From positions 46,676-110,675 of the IMG/VR virus record IMGVR_UViG_3300010354_015978: a stretch of 64,000 bases of DNA. The stretch is one strand, 5' to 3'. A program made the position numbers and the translations under genes. Positions 14,971-23,063 of the stretch are shown piece by piece. Each line of letters starts with the position of its first letter. Positions within the stretch are counted from its first letter, which is position 1. The notes beneath the pieces are model-generated. The model made no database searches. It saw only the letters and a program-made list of their open reading frames with translations, and was not told where the DNA came from. Source of the stretch: a virus.

Positions 14971-15047
14971 TGGGGTGACTGGTGGGAATCGAACCCACGA
15001 ATGTCGGGATCACAACCCGAGGCCTTGACCGCTTGGCTACAGCCACC
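14971..15047 (-). tRNA. tRNA-His (GUG)
   Basis: Anticodon loop TTGTGAT. The extra G-1 pairs with C73, as in tRNA-His. One G-U in the acceptor, encoded CCA. It begins 1 nt after tRNA-Ile. Confidence 0.95.
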
Positions 15048-15054
15048 ATGGACA

Positions 15055-15131
15055 TGGTCTCTGTGACAGGATTTGAACCTGCGACCCCTTGCACCCCATG
15101 CAAGTGCGCTACCAGTCTGCGCCACACAGAG
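15055..15131 (-). tRNA. tRNA-Pro (GGG)
   Basis: Acceptor CTCTGTG/CACAGAG with C1-G72 as in Pro tRNAs, anticodon loop ATGGGGT, encoded CCA. The 144 nt beyond it hold only a perfect TATAAATA box (minus, 15255-15262) and no convincing gene. Confidence 0.93.
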
Positions 15132-15275
15132 AAAAAAGAAATAGTAGGGGTTGAAGAAATCTGGTTCGTCTCTGGCACCTCGAGTATGCCTTGACCCTTG
15201 ATACTCCCATCGCTGTGCGACAAACCTTACACCAGAAGGTAGGGCGGGAAATTCTATTTATAACTGACAATAAAA

Positions 15276-15352
15276 TGGTGCCCCAGAGGAGACTCGAACT
15301 CCTAAAATTTGGCTTCTAAGACCAACACGTATACCAATTCCGTCACCGGGGC
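15276..15352 (-). tRNA. tRNA-Leu (UAG) with short variable loop
   Basis: Anticodon loop CTTAGAA and a Leu-like D region (ACGGAATTGGTATACGT). The variable region is only about 5 nt (ATTTT), although Leu tRNAs normally carry a long arm. Acceptor GCCCCGG/CTGGGGC, encoded CCA. Confidence 0.85.
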
Positions 15353-15362
15353 GATATCAAAA

Positions 15363-15437
15363 TGGTGGAGGATGAGAGAATCGAACTCTCAACTCTGCGA
15401 TGCAAACGCAGCGTGTTCCCATTAGCACTAATCCCCC
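15363..15437 (-). tRNA. tRNA-Ala (UGC)
   Basis: Acceptor GGGGGAT/ATCCTCC with the G3-U70 identity pair, anticodon loop TTTGCAT, encoded CCA. Confidence 0.95.
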
Positions 15438-15441
15438 AAAC

Positions 15442-15518
15442 TGGCGACCCGTACCGGACTTGAACCGGTGGCCTCATGCGTGACAGGCATGCGATCTAAC
15501 CAACTGATCTAACGGGCC
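15442..15518 (-). tRNA. tRNA-Asp (GUC)
   Basis: Acceptor GGCCCGT/ACGGGTC, G73, anticodon loop CTGTCAC, encoded CCA. Confidence 0.95.
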
Positions 15519-15519
15519 A

Positions 15520-15527
15520 AATAAATA
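15520..15527 (+). promoter_or_regulatory. T4-late-type box, leaderless start
   Basis: AATAAATA ends 5 nt before the plus-strand ATG at 15533, with no Shine-Dalgarno between. Confidence 0.6.
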
Positions 15528-15532
15528 TCTAC

Positions 15533-15709
15533 ATGGAAGTCGCAAAACTGCTGCCTGAGTACGTGCCTTTGATTGATACGCAGACGGCACGGGCAACCAA
15601 TACCGCTGTCAGCACAGCCGCTAGTCTACTGGTCATGACGCCGCAAGAAATACAACAAAATCTCGAGCGTTGGCGCGAGCACAATGAACGCATCCATGTA
15701 GTGGTGTAA
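15533..15709 (+). CDS. Small plus-strand protein (58 aa)
   Basis: Begins MEVAKLLPEYVPLIDTQTAR and ends with a basic helix (LERWREHNERIHVVV). Helical, cytosolic and unrecognised. It is supported by the late-type box directly before its ATG and by coding-like composition. It sits alone on the plus strand inside the tRNA cluster. Confidence 0.65.
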   Translation: MEVAKLLPEYVPLIDTQTARATNTAVSTAASLLVMTPQEIQQNLERWREHNERIHVVV

Positions 15710-15840
15710 GGCGTGGGCTATCGTTCGCGTATTGGCCGCTACTAGATTGTTGTCAGCCATACCCCCACGCAGCATGGCCTAGTCCGTTACACCTCATGTA
15801 CAGTCGCGTGATACCCGAACGGACAATCTCTCTCACGCCT
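15709..15840. other. Structured non-coding segment, 7-bp closing stem
   Basis: AGGCGTG (15709-15715) pairs with CACGCCT (15833-15840 region). Inside, GTCCGTT/AACGGAC forms a 7-bp stem and GCGTGGG can pair with CCCACGC. No coding frame seen. It could be a structured RNA on either strand or a degenerate tRNA-like element. Confidence 0.4.
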
Positions 15841-15864
15841 GCGATGTTGCGTCATGCCCGCTGT

Positions 15865-15905
15865 AAAAAAATAAGGCGGGGAGCCTCCGGTGATAGCCCT
15901 CCCAT
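15865..15905 (-). terminator. Probable rho-independent terminator in tRNA cluster
   Basis: On the minus strand a GGGAG...CTCCC hairpin is followed by CGCCTTA and seven T. It would end the transcript that carries tRNA-Asn, Glu, Tyr and Trp. A wider CGATGTT/AACATCG pairing also encloses it. Confidence 0.6.
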
Positions 15906-15931
15906 AACATCGTAAGGTAGGAAGGCATTGT

Positions 15932-16006
<75 letters not shown>

Positions 16007-16011
16007 AAATG

Positions 16012-16086
16012 TGGTGAACCCAAGGGAATTCGAATCCCTATTCTCACCGTGAAAGGGTGATGTCCTAACCGTTAGACGATGGGTCC
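16012..16086 (-). tRNA. tRNA-Glu (UUC)
   Basis: Acceptor GGACCCA/TGGGTTC with one G-U, anticodon loop CTTTCAC, encoded CCA. Confidence 0.95.
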
Positions 16087-16242
16087 ATGATTGAATTTGC
16101 TGACGGCCCAGCGCCACATCCATCGCTGGCATTTGACCTGTAAAACAAGACCGGTCAGGTGTGTGGTACGCAGTGCCAGCAGATACTTGGGAGCCTCTCT
16201 CACGTTCAGACCTCGCTGTACCCTCTCTCGCCATGTGCCCAT
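16072..16242 (-). CDS. Possible small protein (56 aa)
   Basis: Open frame MGTWRERVQRGLNVREAPKY followed by a Trp/Lys-rich tail. It fills the 190-nt gap between tRNA-Tyr and tRNA-Glu and ends inside the latter. No clear Shine-Dalgarno and no homology. Basic and aromatic; weakly supported. Confidence 0.3.
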   Translation of the reverse strand: MGTWRERVQRGLNVREAPKYLLALRTTHLTGLVLQVKCQRWMWRWAVSKFNHGPIV

Positions 16243-16278
16243 GGCGGATTTCTCTGCATCTGCACCGTCAACAAAACT

Positions 16279-16364
16279 TGGTGGGAAAGGAAGGATTCGA
16301 ACCTACTCAGCCTATGGCGCCAGATTTACAGTCTGGTGTGACTCTCCAACTTCACCGCTTGCCC
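16279..16364 (-). tRNA. tRNA-Tyr (GUA)
   Basis: Class II tRNA with anticodon loop CTGTAAA, long variable arm and encoded CCA. The acceptor GGGCAAG/CTTTCCC has a C4-U69 mismatch. Confidence 0.92.
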
Positions 16365-16369
16365 TTAAT

Positions 16370-16465
16370 TACTATATTGAAGCACTCTCTGTTATTTTTC
16401 GCAGAACTCACCTAAGAGTCGCCATCCAAACACTGTAATACAGTTGAGAGTGCTTCAATATAGTA
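16370..16465 (-). repeat. 20-bp perfect inverted repeat (hairpin 1)
   Basis: TACTATATTGAAGCACTCTC (16370-16389) and its exact reverse complement (16446-16465) enclose 56 nt. It lies directly upstream of tRNA-Tyr on the minus strand. A related hairpin is at 16890-16960, sharing CTATATTGAAGC / CCATATTGAAGC. Possible RNase III processing stem or small RNA. Confidence 0.8.
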
Positions 16466-16805
16466 AGGTGCTTCCCCCTGCTGGCGGTAATTATAGCGCA
16501 TCAAGCATTGGGCTCTTCCTTACGGGTCCCAATACCATCACACACGCCTTCCACCCGCTTCCCAACACAGGGAGATTCTCGCATTGCCAGCGCCCTTCTC
16601 TGCCTAAGGGTAAGGTCCTGTGAGTCATGGTCTCACTTCTCATCGTGCGGACGCACACTATCCGATTATGAGTCGGAACGTTGGGATCACCGTTATGGAC
16701 AGCAATCTCCCTGCTGCCGTTTGCGCTCTAGGACTTGTCCGGAATTTCGTCTCTTCGAGCACACTGGGCTGGTTATGGTGGTCACAGCCATTTTCCGGTG
16801 AATAC
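16466..16805. other. 340-nt gene-free, hairpin-rich region
   Basis: No convincing coding frame on either strand. On the minus strand several 5-bp stems with 7-nt loops follow each other: CAGCA/TGCTG, TCCGA/TCGGA with loop CTCATAA, and GTGAG/CTCAC. ATTGGG/CCCAAT and a TATAAT box (about 16490) are also present. This looks like a structured RNA or decayed tRNA genes. I could not match it to RNase P, tmRNA or a known intron. Confidence 0.4.
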
Positions 16806-16881
<76 letters not shown>

Positions 16882-16889
16882 ATGAATTT

Positions 16890-16960
16890 CCATATTGAAG
16901 CACACTCACGGCTCTAAACCGCTGAACAATACTGTGCTGATAGAATGCGCTTCAATATGG
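16890..16960 (-). repeat. Inverted repeat (hairpin 2), related to hairpin 1
   Basis: CCATATTGAAGC (16890-16901) and GCTTCAATATGG (16949-16960), extended by a G-U and two more pairs, enclose about 45 nt. It lies just upstream of tRNA-Trp and downstream of the promoter at 16974-17002. Confidence 0.75.
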
Positions 16961-16973
16961 CACCACAAAACAC

Positions 16974-17002
16974 ATGATACAGGATCACGATTTTGTGGTC
17001 AA
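16974..17002 (-). promoter_or_regulatory. Sigma70-type promoter upstream of tRNA-Trp
   Basis: TTGACC (16997-17002), 17-bp spacer, TATCAT (16974-16979). Transcription would start just before hairpin 2. Confidence 0.75.
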
Positions 17003-17147
17003 CCATATGGCAGGGTCATGCCCTGCCCAGGAGTCTTACCAGCCGCGTTGCCGCCACGGCCTTCATGTATCCTGTCCGCCCGTTCGACCCATTTGTTGTA
17101 CGCCGGTCCCACCCTCGTTGCGGTATGGCGTATTAGTAAGTCTGTCT
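17003..17147. other. Gene-free leader between two promoters
   Basis: No protein gene is supported here. The minus strand holds a GGCAGGG/CCCTGCC hairpin and GC-rich self-complementary segments. It would be the first 145 nt of the transcript from the promoter at 17148-17176. Possibly a structured leader or small RNA. Confidence 0.35.
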
Positions 17148-17176
17148 AGTATACACGACCACTGGGTCAGCGTCAA
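17148..17176 (-). promoter_or_regulatory. Sigma70-type promoter for the tRNA cluster
   Basis: TTGACG (17171-17176), 17-bp spacer, TATACT (17148-17153), reading into the tRNA region. Confidence 0.85.
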
Positions 17177-17198
17177 CTAGTTTCTTACCATGCTAAAC

Positions 17199-17228
17199 GA
17201 AAAACCCTGAGTCTTTCGATCTCAGGGT
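17199..17228 (-). terminator. Rho-independent terminator of the small RNA unit
   Basis: An 8-bp perfect stem ACCCTGAG/CTCAGGGT with a 9-nt loop is followed by a T run on the minus strand. Confidence 0.88.
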
Positions 17229-17390
17229 CCGGTGTAGTCTTGGTGCTTTGGCACTGTGTCTACCTGGACCCTCTCCGATCGCTGTTTTCAATCGATACAG
17301 TGAGGCCCTTGCCTGTGGCAAACCAATAGGTTTGCATCACCGGGGTCTGGTGTATCGTTGATGATTTCAAACAGGAATTCTTCATCACAG
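17199..17390 (-). ncRNA. Candidate small RNA, about 190 nt
   Basis: A self-contained minus-strand unit with its own consensus promoter (17396-17424) and strong terminator. The transcript can form GCAAACC/GGTTTGC, GGGTCC/GGACCC enclosing GTGC-CAAA-GCAC, and a long-range CCGGTG/CACCGG. It also contains a 41-codon frame (MKNSCLKSSTIHQTPVMQTY...) starting near the predicted 5' end, so a micro-protein is the alternative. No Rfam-type family recognised. Confidence 0.6.
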
Positions 17391-17395
17391 GTCCT

Positions 17396-17424
17396 AGTAT
17401 ATGCTCTTATATATGCCTTGTCAA
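17396..17424 (-). promoter_or_regulatory. Consensus sigma70 promoter of the small RNA
   Basis: TTGACA (17419-17424), 17-bp spacer, TATACT (17396-17401). Confidence 0.9.
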
Positions 17425-17478
17425 GAACAATCTGGCAAAATAGGCGTTGTTTTTACGCAACAGCCTTTTCCAGCAAGA

Positions 17479-17859
17479 TCACGCTGGGGGAGTTGGCCAA
17501 ATCACATCGGCAGCATTGGCGTAGTTCTGGGGCAAGTCGCGCAGCAGTTGACGATACGCTGCCCACTCAGCTCGCATGGTCTCGGCGCGATCCATGAGTT
17601 GTGTGTGATCGCACTCACGCAGCAATCGATTGCGTTGGGCACGTACCAGTTCCCATGTGGCAGGTGCACTCACTGGCGCCTTGTCCACCAGTGTAAGTTC
17701 TCCGTGTACCACGAGAATTTCTTTGCCGTTGCTGTTGATCTCACGTATCAGTCTGGCATGGTCAACAGCATTGACCTCAATCATGTCATCGGGCAGAGAA
17801 GGATACCGGAATCTGCTGTCGTAAAAACGTCGAGTGCTGGGACTGTAAAGTATGGCCAT
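17479..17859 (-). CDS. Tail fibre assembly protein
   Basis: 126 residues. The C-terminal half (WELVRAQRNRLLRECDHTQL ... AEWAAYRQLLRDLPQ ... WPTPP) has the classic pattern of phage tail fibre assembly chaperones. The N-terminal half would bind the fibre. It directly follows the fibre gene (1-nt gap), as usual for such pairs. Confidence 0.88.
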   Translation of the reverse strand: MAILYSPSTRRFYDSRFRYPSLPDDMIEVNAVDHARLIREINSNGKEILVVHGELTLVDKAPVSAPATWELVRAQRNRLLRECDHTQLMDRAETMRAEWAAYRQLLRDLPQNYANAADVIWPTPPA

Positions 17860-17860
17860 G

Positions 17861-20800
17861 TCAGTATCCTACCGCGATATAAAACAGTTGTGTGGGCACC
17901 GTGGCCTGACTCTGAGATCTTTGCGACCACCAGGTAAAGGTGGCAGTGTCCAAAGCATAAACCATGGGCCAGTAGTCGTAATTGGAACCAAAAGCATTGT
18001 AGGTCATTGATATGCTCATGCAGGCTGTGGGAAATGCCACAGGGAAAGCCGCAGTGGGCAACTGACCTTCTGTCCAGTTGGCAAACCCACGGTCGATGCG
18101 ACCCCACTGCACGATGATGCTGCGCCCGGTAACAGGATCAGCATCAAACACCATCCATCCAGTGAGTGTGTCGATGGATATGTTTTGAGACACTTGGGTG
18201 CCTGGAGTACCAGCAGGCCCTTGTGGACCAGTTGCGCCGTTGGTGCCATTGTTGCCCGGAGGCCCTTGTACGCCTTGGACACCTTGTGGACCTTGTGGAC
18301 CCTGTGGGCCCGGTACACCGGCCAAGTTCACGGTCCAGGATGTAAATGATCCAGACCCCTGGGTGCTGGTTACATTGATGATCATCTGACCGCTGCCGCT
18401 GTTGTAGGTTTGGATGGTGCCTACCATGTAGCGATTTGCATCGTAGGCCACGATCACAGTCTGTCCAGGTGAGTAGGCCAGTGCAGTGGCAGCAAACAGA
18501 CTCTGGATGCCAGTGGTGATGCTCAGCGCTGTGGTACTGGTGGTGCTGTAGCGATCGCCAGGCAAACCTTGTGGACCTTGGGGACCCGTGATTGATGCAC
18601 CAGCCGGGCCTGGAGGACCCGCAGGGCCCGCAGCACCAGCCGGGCCAGCGGGACCTTGTGGTCCCTGTGGACCAGGGGCGCCTTGTGCGCCAGTGGCACC
18701 AGGGGGGCCAGCGGGACCGGGAACACCAGCAAGGTTTAGGCTCCAGGTATTGAAGGTGCCCGAGCCTTGTGTGGCAGTGACATTGATGGTGATGCTGCCA
18801 GTGTTGGTATTGTAGGTTTGCACCGTACCCACCATGTATCGCGTGGCATCTGCGGCCACGATAACAGTCTGACCCGGCGTGTAGGCCAGGCCTTGCCCTG
18901 GCAGGAAGGTTTTGAGTCCAGTGCCAATAGTGGTGCTGGAGCCTTCTGAGAACGTTTTGGAATATCTATCGCCCGCGGGACCTGGAAGTCCTTGTGCGCC
19001 GGCAGGACCGGCAGGACCGGCAGGACCAGCAGCACCTTGTGGACCTGGTGTTCCGGCCGGGCCCGGAGGACCAGCCGGTCCGGTAGAACCAGCAGGACCC
19101 GTGATACCTTGTGGTCCAGGAGGACCAGCAGGACCGGCAGGACCCTGTGGACCCGTGGCACCCTGTGGACCCGTGGCACCTGTGGCTCCGGCAGGGCCGG
19201 CAGGGCCAGTAGCACCGGCAGGACCTTGCGGACCCTGTGGGCCCGGAGCACCTGTGGCGCCTGCAAGGTTCACAGTCCAAGAGGTGTAGGTACCAGAACC
19301 GGTCTGCGATGTTACTACAAAAATCAGTTGTCCGTTGTTGACGTTGTAAGACGACACAGTGCCCTGCATGAAGTTGCCGCCATTGGCTGCAACCAGGATA
19401 CTCTGTCCAGCACTATAGGCCAAGCCTGCCTGCACTGTAATGGTGTAGGTTCCGGATCCTATAGAGAAGGTATTGCTGCTGGTGGTGCTGTATCGATCAC
19501 CCTGTGGTCCCTGTGGGCCCTGTGGTCCTTGGGCTCCGGCGGGACCTTGAGGACCTTGAGCTCCAGTGGGACCAGTTGGACCAATTGGGCCTTGCGGACC
19601 CACAGGACCTGTCGGACCTGCGGGACCTTGGGCGCCTACTGCACCTGCCAGGCTGATGGCCCATTGTGCGTAACTGCCACCGCCCTGGATCGAGGTCACG
19701 TTGACAATACAGGCACCTGTGGTGGCATTGTAACTCTGTATCACGCCGTTCATGAGATTTTCAGAGTTGACTGACACGATCACGCTCTGGCCAGGTTGAT
19801 AGGCCAGGCTGGGACCAATATTGAAATTCTTCACGCCCACGCTGAGTGGTGTCAGTGTAGAAGTGAAACTTGAACTGTAGCGATCACCGGGCGCACCAGC
19901 AGGACCTGCAGGGCCAGTTGCACCTGCAGCACCGGCAGGACCAGCGGGACCTTGTGGTCCTTGCGGTCCCGGCAATCCTGTTGTGGGGCCAGGTGGTCCG
20001 CGTTCACCCTGTGGTCCCTGTGGACCTGTGGCACCTTGCTGTCCAGGTTGTCCTTGTGGACCAGTGGCACCTTGTGGACCTTGCGCACCCGCAGTGCCCT
20101 GTGGACCCACGAGACCACTGAGGTTGATCACCCAGTCGGCATAGGTTCCCGATCCTACTACACTCAGCACGTTGACCAAGAGCTGACCGCTGTTGCGATT
20201 GTAGGATATCACACGTCCTTCCATGTAGGTAGACGCGGTGTTGGTCATGATTATGGGCTGCGCCGGTGTCAGCGCCAAGCCAGTGTCCGTGGTAAAGAAA
20301 ACTTCGCCCAGGCGCATGGTCACGGCGGTGGTGCTGAGACCAAAGTATCTGTCGCCGCGCTGGCCGTCGGCTCCCGCGGGTCCTTGTGGACCAATGGGTC
20401 CTTGTGGTCCCGGCGGGCCCTGTTGGATGGTCGCGCTGATAGTGGCCAAGACACCGTTGCGCTCCACGGTGATAAAGTCACCGCCCTGGATGTCTACGAT
20501 GCCGGTGTTTTCAATAAAGGTCTGACCAAGATAGGTGGTGGCATTGATGCCAGTACCACCGGTCACTGTGAGCACACCGGTGTTGTTGACCGTGATGTTG
20601 CCCTGTGTCTGTATGGGACCGCCCTGCACTGATATGCCAGGACCTGCAGTGATACCAATCTCGCTCACACCCGACGTGGGCACCACGATGTCGCTGGTGC
20701 CATCAAACAGGATACCGTTGATGAGCCGGCCCGGCGATAGTTTGCTGGCGCTGCTGGCCAGGCCCTTGAATTCTATCGTGGGCAGCAAATTGATGCCCAC

Positions 20801-21508
20801 CACCAGGGTCTCAAAGCCCGCAGGACGATCTGCTGGCAGTATGGTAAAGGCATCTTTGCTGATGATGGCCAGAGCCGTGCCATCCACATAGGCCACAATC
20901 ACAGCATGTTCGTCAAAGTTAGTGTCGCGCATCATCTCGCTGCTCCAGCGAGTGATGGCAAAGTTGGAAACGTTTTCGGGACCCACGAAATACCAGGCAT
21001 TGTCGCGATATACGAACAGTTGATCGCTGGTATTGTCAAAGTACATCTGTCCCTGCAGGGCGTTGTCAGGCGGGGTAGCAGTGACCTGTATGAGATTGAC
21101 CGGAGCCCATCCGCCCACGATGGTGTCATTACGTATGGTCAGGAACTGTGTGGCGGGATTGTACCAAAGGTCGCCGTTGTTGAGGCTGGTAGTGGGCTCG
21201 TCAACATCAAAGTACACAGTGTAGATGGGCTTCCAAGATCCCTGCTCGGGCAGTATGGTGGGATCACCCTGCCAGGCATACATCTTGTCGTTGGACGTGT
21301 TCCACCACAACTGTCCCTCGATGGGGTTGGGCGGTGGGCTGTCATCAGCGAAATTCTCCAACTGATGCACTAGATTCTCTACTTCGTATTCGCCGTAGGG
21401 AGTGACGTTGCGTCCCACCAGTGTTTGACTGGTAGCGGTTGTATTGATAGTGCCGTCTTCTACGACTGCAATCACCTGTCCACGACTGTTGTTTACGATA
21501 TACGCCAT
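17861..21508 (-). CDS. Collagen-like modular tail fibre
   Basis: 1215 residues. The N-terminal part (to about residue 380) is a virion-anchoring and shaft region with [20 protein letters not shown] and similar repeated modules. It is followed by five copies of an approximately 80-residue beta domain, each starting GDRY and ending WxxNLAG or similar, alternating with long Gly-X-Y collagen-like runs. The C-terminal about 100 residues (QWGRIDRG ... [17 protein letters not shown]) resemble a gp53/gp37-type fibre tip that binds the host. A late-type GATAAATA box lies 20 nt upstream of the ATG. It was a trimeric fibre in all known collagen-like phage cases. Confidence 0.92.
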   Translation of the reverse strand: MAYIVNNSRGQVIAVVEDGTINTTATSQTLVGRNVTPYGEYEVENLVHQLENFADDSPPPNPIEGQLWWNTSNDKMYAWQGDPTILPEQGSWKPIYTVYFDVDEPTTSLNNGDLWYNPATQFLTIRNDTIVGGWAPVNLIQVTATPPDNALQGQMYFDNTSDQLFVYRDNAWYFVGPENVSNFAITRWSSEMMRDTNFDEHAVIVAYVDGTALAIISKDAFTILPADRPAGFETLVVGINLLPTIEFKGLASSASKLSPGRLINGILFDGTSDIVVPTSGVSEIGITAGPGISVQGGPIQTQGNITVNNTGVLTVTGGTGINATTYLGQTFIENTGIVDIQGGDFITVERNGVLATISATIQQGPPGPQGPIGPQGPAGADGQRGDRYFGLSTTAVTMRLGEVFFTTDTGLALTPAQPIIMTNTASTYMEGRVISYNRNSGQLLVNVLSVVGSGTYADWVINLSGLVGPQGTAGAQGPQGATGPQGQPGQQGATGPQGPQGERGPPGPTTGLPGPQGPQGPAGPAGAAGATGPAGPAGAPGDRYSSSFTSTLTPLSVGVKNFNIGPSLAYQPGQSVIVSVNSENLMNGVIQSYNATTGACIVNVTSIQGGGSYAQWAISLAGAVGAQGPAGPTGPVGPQGPIGPTGPTGAQGPQGPAGAQGPQGPQGPQGDRYSTTSSNTFSIGSGTYTITVQAGLAYSAGQSILVAANGGNFMQGTVSSYNVNNGQLIFVVTSQTGSGTYTSWTVNLAGATGAPGPQGPQGPAGATGPAGPAGATGATGPQGATGPQGPAGPAGPPGPQGITGPAGSTGPAGPPGPAGTPGPQGAAGPAGPAGPAGAQGLPGPAGDRYSKTFSEGSSTTIGTGLKTFLPGQGLAYTPGQTVIVAADATRYMVGTVQTYNTNTGSITINVTATQGSGTFNTWSLNLAGVPGPAGPPGATGAQGAPGPQGPQGPAGPAGAAGPAGPPGPAGASITGPQGPQGLPGDRYSTTSTTALSITTGIQSLFAATALAYSPGQTVIVAYDANRYMVGTIQTYNSGSGQMIINVTSTQGSGSFTSWTVNLAGVPGPQGPQGPQGVQGVQGPPGNNGTNGATGPQGPAGTPGTQVSQNISIDTLTGWMVFDADPVTGRSIIVQWGRIDRGFANWTEGQLPTAAFPVAFPTACMSISMTYNAFGSNYDYWPMVYALDTATFTWWSQRSQSQATVPTQLFYIAVGY

Positions 21509-21528
21509 GTTGTTCTCTCGGTACTACC

Positions 21529-21536
21529 TATTTATC
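21529..21536 (-). promoter_or_regulatory. T4-late-type promoter of the fibre gene
   Basis: GATAAATA on the minus strand, 20 nt before the fibre ATG, leaving space for a Shine-Dalgarno (GAGAG). This is the ordinary late geometry. Confidence 0.65.
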
Positions 21537-21574
21537 CAATAAAGCGCCTACAAGTTGCGCCCAGAAATCTCCGG

Positions 21575-22447
21575 CTATTTTGTGGCTGCCGAGATGCTTT
21601 CGTAGGATTTTTTCAGTTTACTGTCAAAATACTGTCTGGCATTGACAGCGGGGTATTTGTTTATGCCCACTAGACTATCTATCATGATTTCCGCACGGGG
21701 ATGGATAAAATACGGAAAACTCAGGCGTGATCTATCCAGGGCCGCGTTGGTCACTCGATGGCGTGTGCTGACATAGACATCGTTGGTCCAGCGTTGCAGT
21801 AGATCGCCCACGTTGACCAGGCACGCACCGGGCATGTAGGGCGCTGTGATCCAGTTGCCCTGCCGGGTCTTGACTTCTAGTCCCGGCACATCGTTCTGCC
21901 ACAACAGGGTCAACGTGCCGATGTCGGTGTGTTCACCGCCGCGTGTCTGTCCTGGCAATACAGCGTCCTGCCAGCGGGGATAGTGTATCCAGCGAAGGGT
22001 GCTGGTAGTGCTGTTGGTGTGCTGGCTGATCAAGAAACCCAGGGGTAGATCCAGGGCTTCTTCCAGCAGGGACAGCATGATGATCATGCTGTCCCGGCAA
22101 CTTTGCGTCCAAGCATAGGCTGCTTGTTGATGATAGGCAGTGGGCCAAATCTTGTCATGCGGCCTACCAGGTCCCCAGGTCATGGCCTCGTGTAGATCAA
22201 ACGGAGTGCCAGGGCGGAAACTTTCCAGGAATCTCTCAAACCCTGTGTTGGTGTGGAGATCATAGGGTGCTGCCTGCGTGAGCAGGGATTCGGGCAGCGC
22301 GAACAGGGATTCAGCAGCGGCCAGGGCGCGTTCAAAAGGTCCACCACTGGTGGGCAGGCCCTTGACATAGGCAAACCCAACAGTGGTGAAGGCTTGGTGT
22401 AGAGCTCGGGCGCAGCCTGGCTGATCGATATCTACACAGGGTATCAT
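21575..22447 (-). CDS. 2OG-Fe(II) oxygenase, isopenicillin N synthase-like
   Basis: 290 residues. The N-terminal DIOX-like part contains FTTVGFAYVKGLP. The catalytic set is HTD (GGEHTDIGTLTLL), STRHRV and RSRLSFPYF, i.e. HxD, H and RxS for iron and 2-oxoglutarate. The substrate is unknown. It overlaps ahpD by 4 nt and is co-transcribed with ahpC and ahpD, suggesting a redox or small-molecule role. Confidence 0.9.
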   Translation of the reverse strand: MIPCVDIDQPGCARALHQAFTTVGFAYVKGLPTSGGPFERALAAAESLFALPESLLTQAAPYDLHTNTGFERFLESFRPGTPFDLHEAMTWGPGRPHDKIWPTAYHQQAAYAWTQSCRDSMIIMLSLLEEALDLPLGFLISQHTNSTTSTLRWIHYPRWQDAVLPGQTRGGEHTDIGTLTLLWQNDVPGLEVKTRQGNWITAPYMPGACLVNVGDLLQRWTNDVYVSTRHRVTNAALDRSRLSFPYFIHPRAEIMIDSLVGINKYPAVNARQYFDSKLKKSYESISAATK

Positions 22448-22956
22448 GCTCTGGTCATGACTTTACACAGAGCGGCAATCACTGCCGCTGTGCGACCAAT
22501 ATCTCGTAGTTGTTCCACCGACACGCCCTCTTTGCGCAGCACGTCATAGTGGTTCTTCACGCAGAAATGACACTTGCCCACGATACTGGCAGCCAAGGCA
22601 TAGGTCTCGAACTTGGTCTTGGTGGTACCGCCATGCGTGGCGTAGGCGTTCATGCGCAACTGCGCAGGCAGGCCCCGGAGAGCAGGATCTTCGGTCATCT
22701 CAACATAGGGATACCAAACATTGTTCATGGCCATGAGACTGGCCGCGGTCAGGGCCGCAGTGCGATCTTCCTCCAGCATGGTGGGTTTGATGCGTTCTAC
22801 TATTTCTGCGTTGCCGGCAGCAAAGGCCGCGGCCAAACACACGCCCTTGACAGTGACTTCATCCAGGGTACTGCGGTTGACCACAGCATCAAGGTTGAGC
22901 CTGATGTCTTTGGCATAGTCAGGGATCCAGTCTTTGATTTCGTCGGTCCAGCTCAT
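22444..22956 (-). CDS. ahpD: AhpD-like alkylhydroperoxidase
   Basis: 170 residues of the carboxymuconolactone decarboxylase/AhpD superfamily. The redox motif CHFCVKNH (CxxCxxxH) is intact at about residue 130-137. AhpD acts as a peroxidase and reductant for AhpC. It follows ahpC with one micro-ORF between, by stop/start overlaps. A phage-borne ahpC-ahpD pair is unusual. Confidence 0.92.
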   Translation of the reverse strand: MSWTDEIKDWIPDYAKDIRLNLDAVVNRSTLDEVTVKGVCLAAAFAAGNAEIVERIKPTMLEEDRTAALTAASLMAMNNVWYPYVEMTEDPALRGLPAQLRMNAYATHGGTTKTKFETYALAASIVGKCHFCVKNHYDVLRKEGVSVEQLRDIGRTAAVIAALCKVMTRA

Positions 22957-23063
22957 TTCTTTTTCCTATATAGATGTTCGGCCAGCATCACGGCGATGAC
23001 CACCGTGATGCTGACCACAACAAGTTTGAACAGCCATGCATCTACGAGGCTGTTGATCAACAT
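22953..23063 (-). CDS. Single-TM micro-protein (36 aa) between ahpC and ahpD
   Basis: MLINSLVDAWLFKLVVVSIT then VVIAVMLAEHLYRKKK: one membrane helix with a basic tail. Its ATG overlaps the ahpC stop (TAATG) and its TGA overlaps the ahpD ATG, strong evidence for translation in the operon. Confidence 0.75.
   Translation of the reverse strand: MLINSLVDAWLFKLVVVSITVVIAVMLAEHLYRKKK

Noticed and set aside
16466-16805. RNase P RNA or group I intron in the large tRNA-cluster gap
   Set aside because: No RNase P core (GAAAGTCC..., ACAGAA...) and no intron P/Q/R/S elements were seen.
18200-20450. Dense repeats that look like a CRISPR or satellite array
   Set aside because: They are in-frame Gly-X-Y (collagen-like) codons of the tail fibre gene, with no spacer structure.
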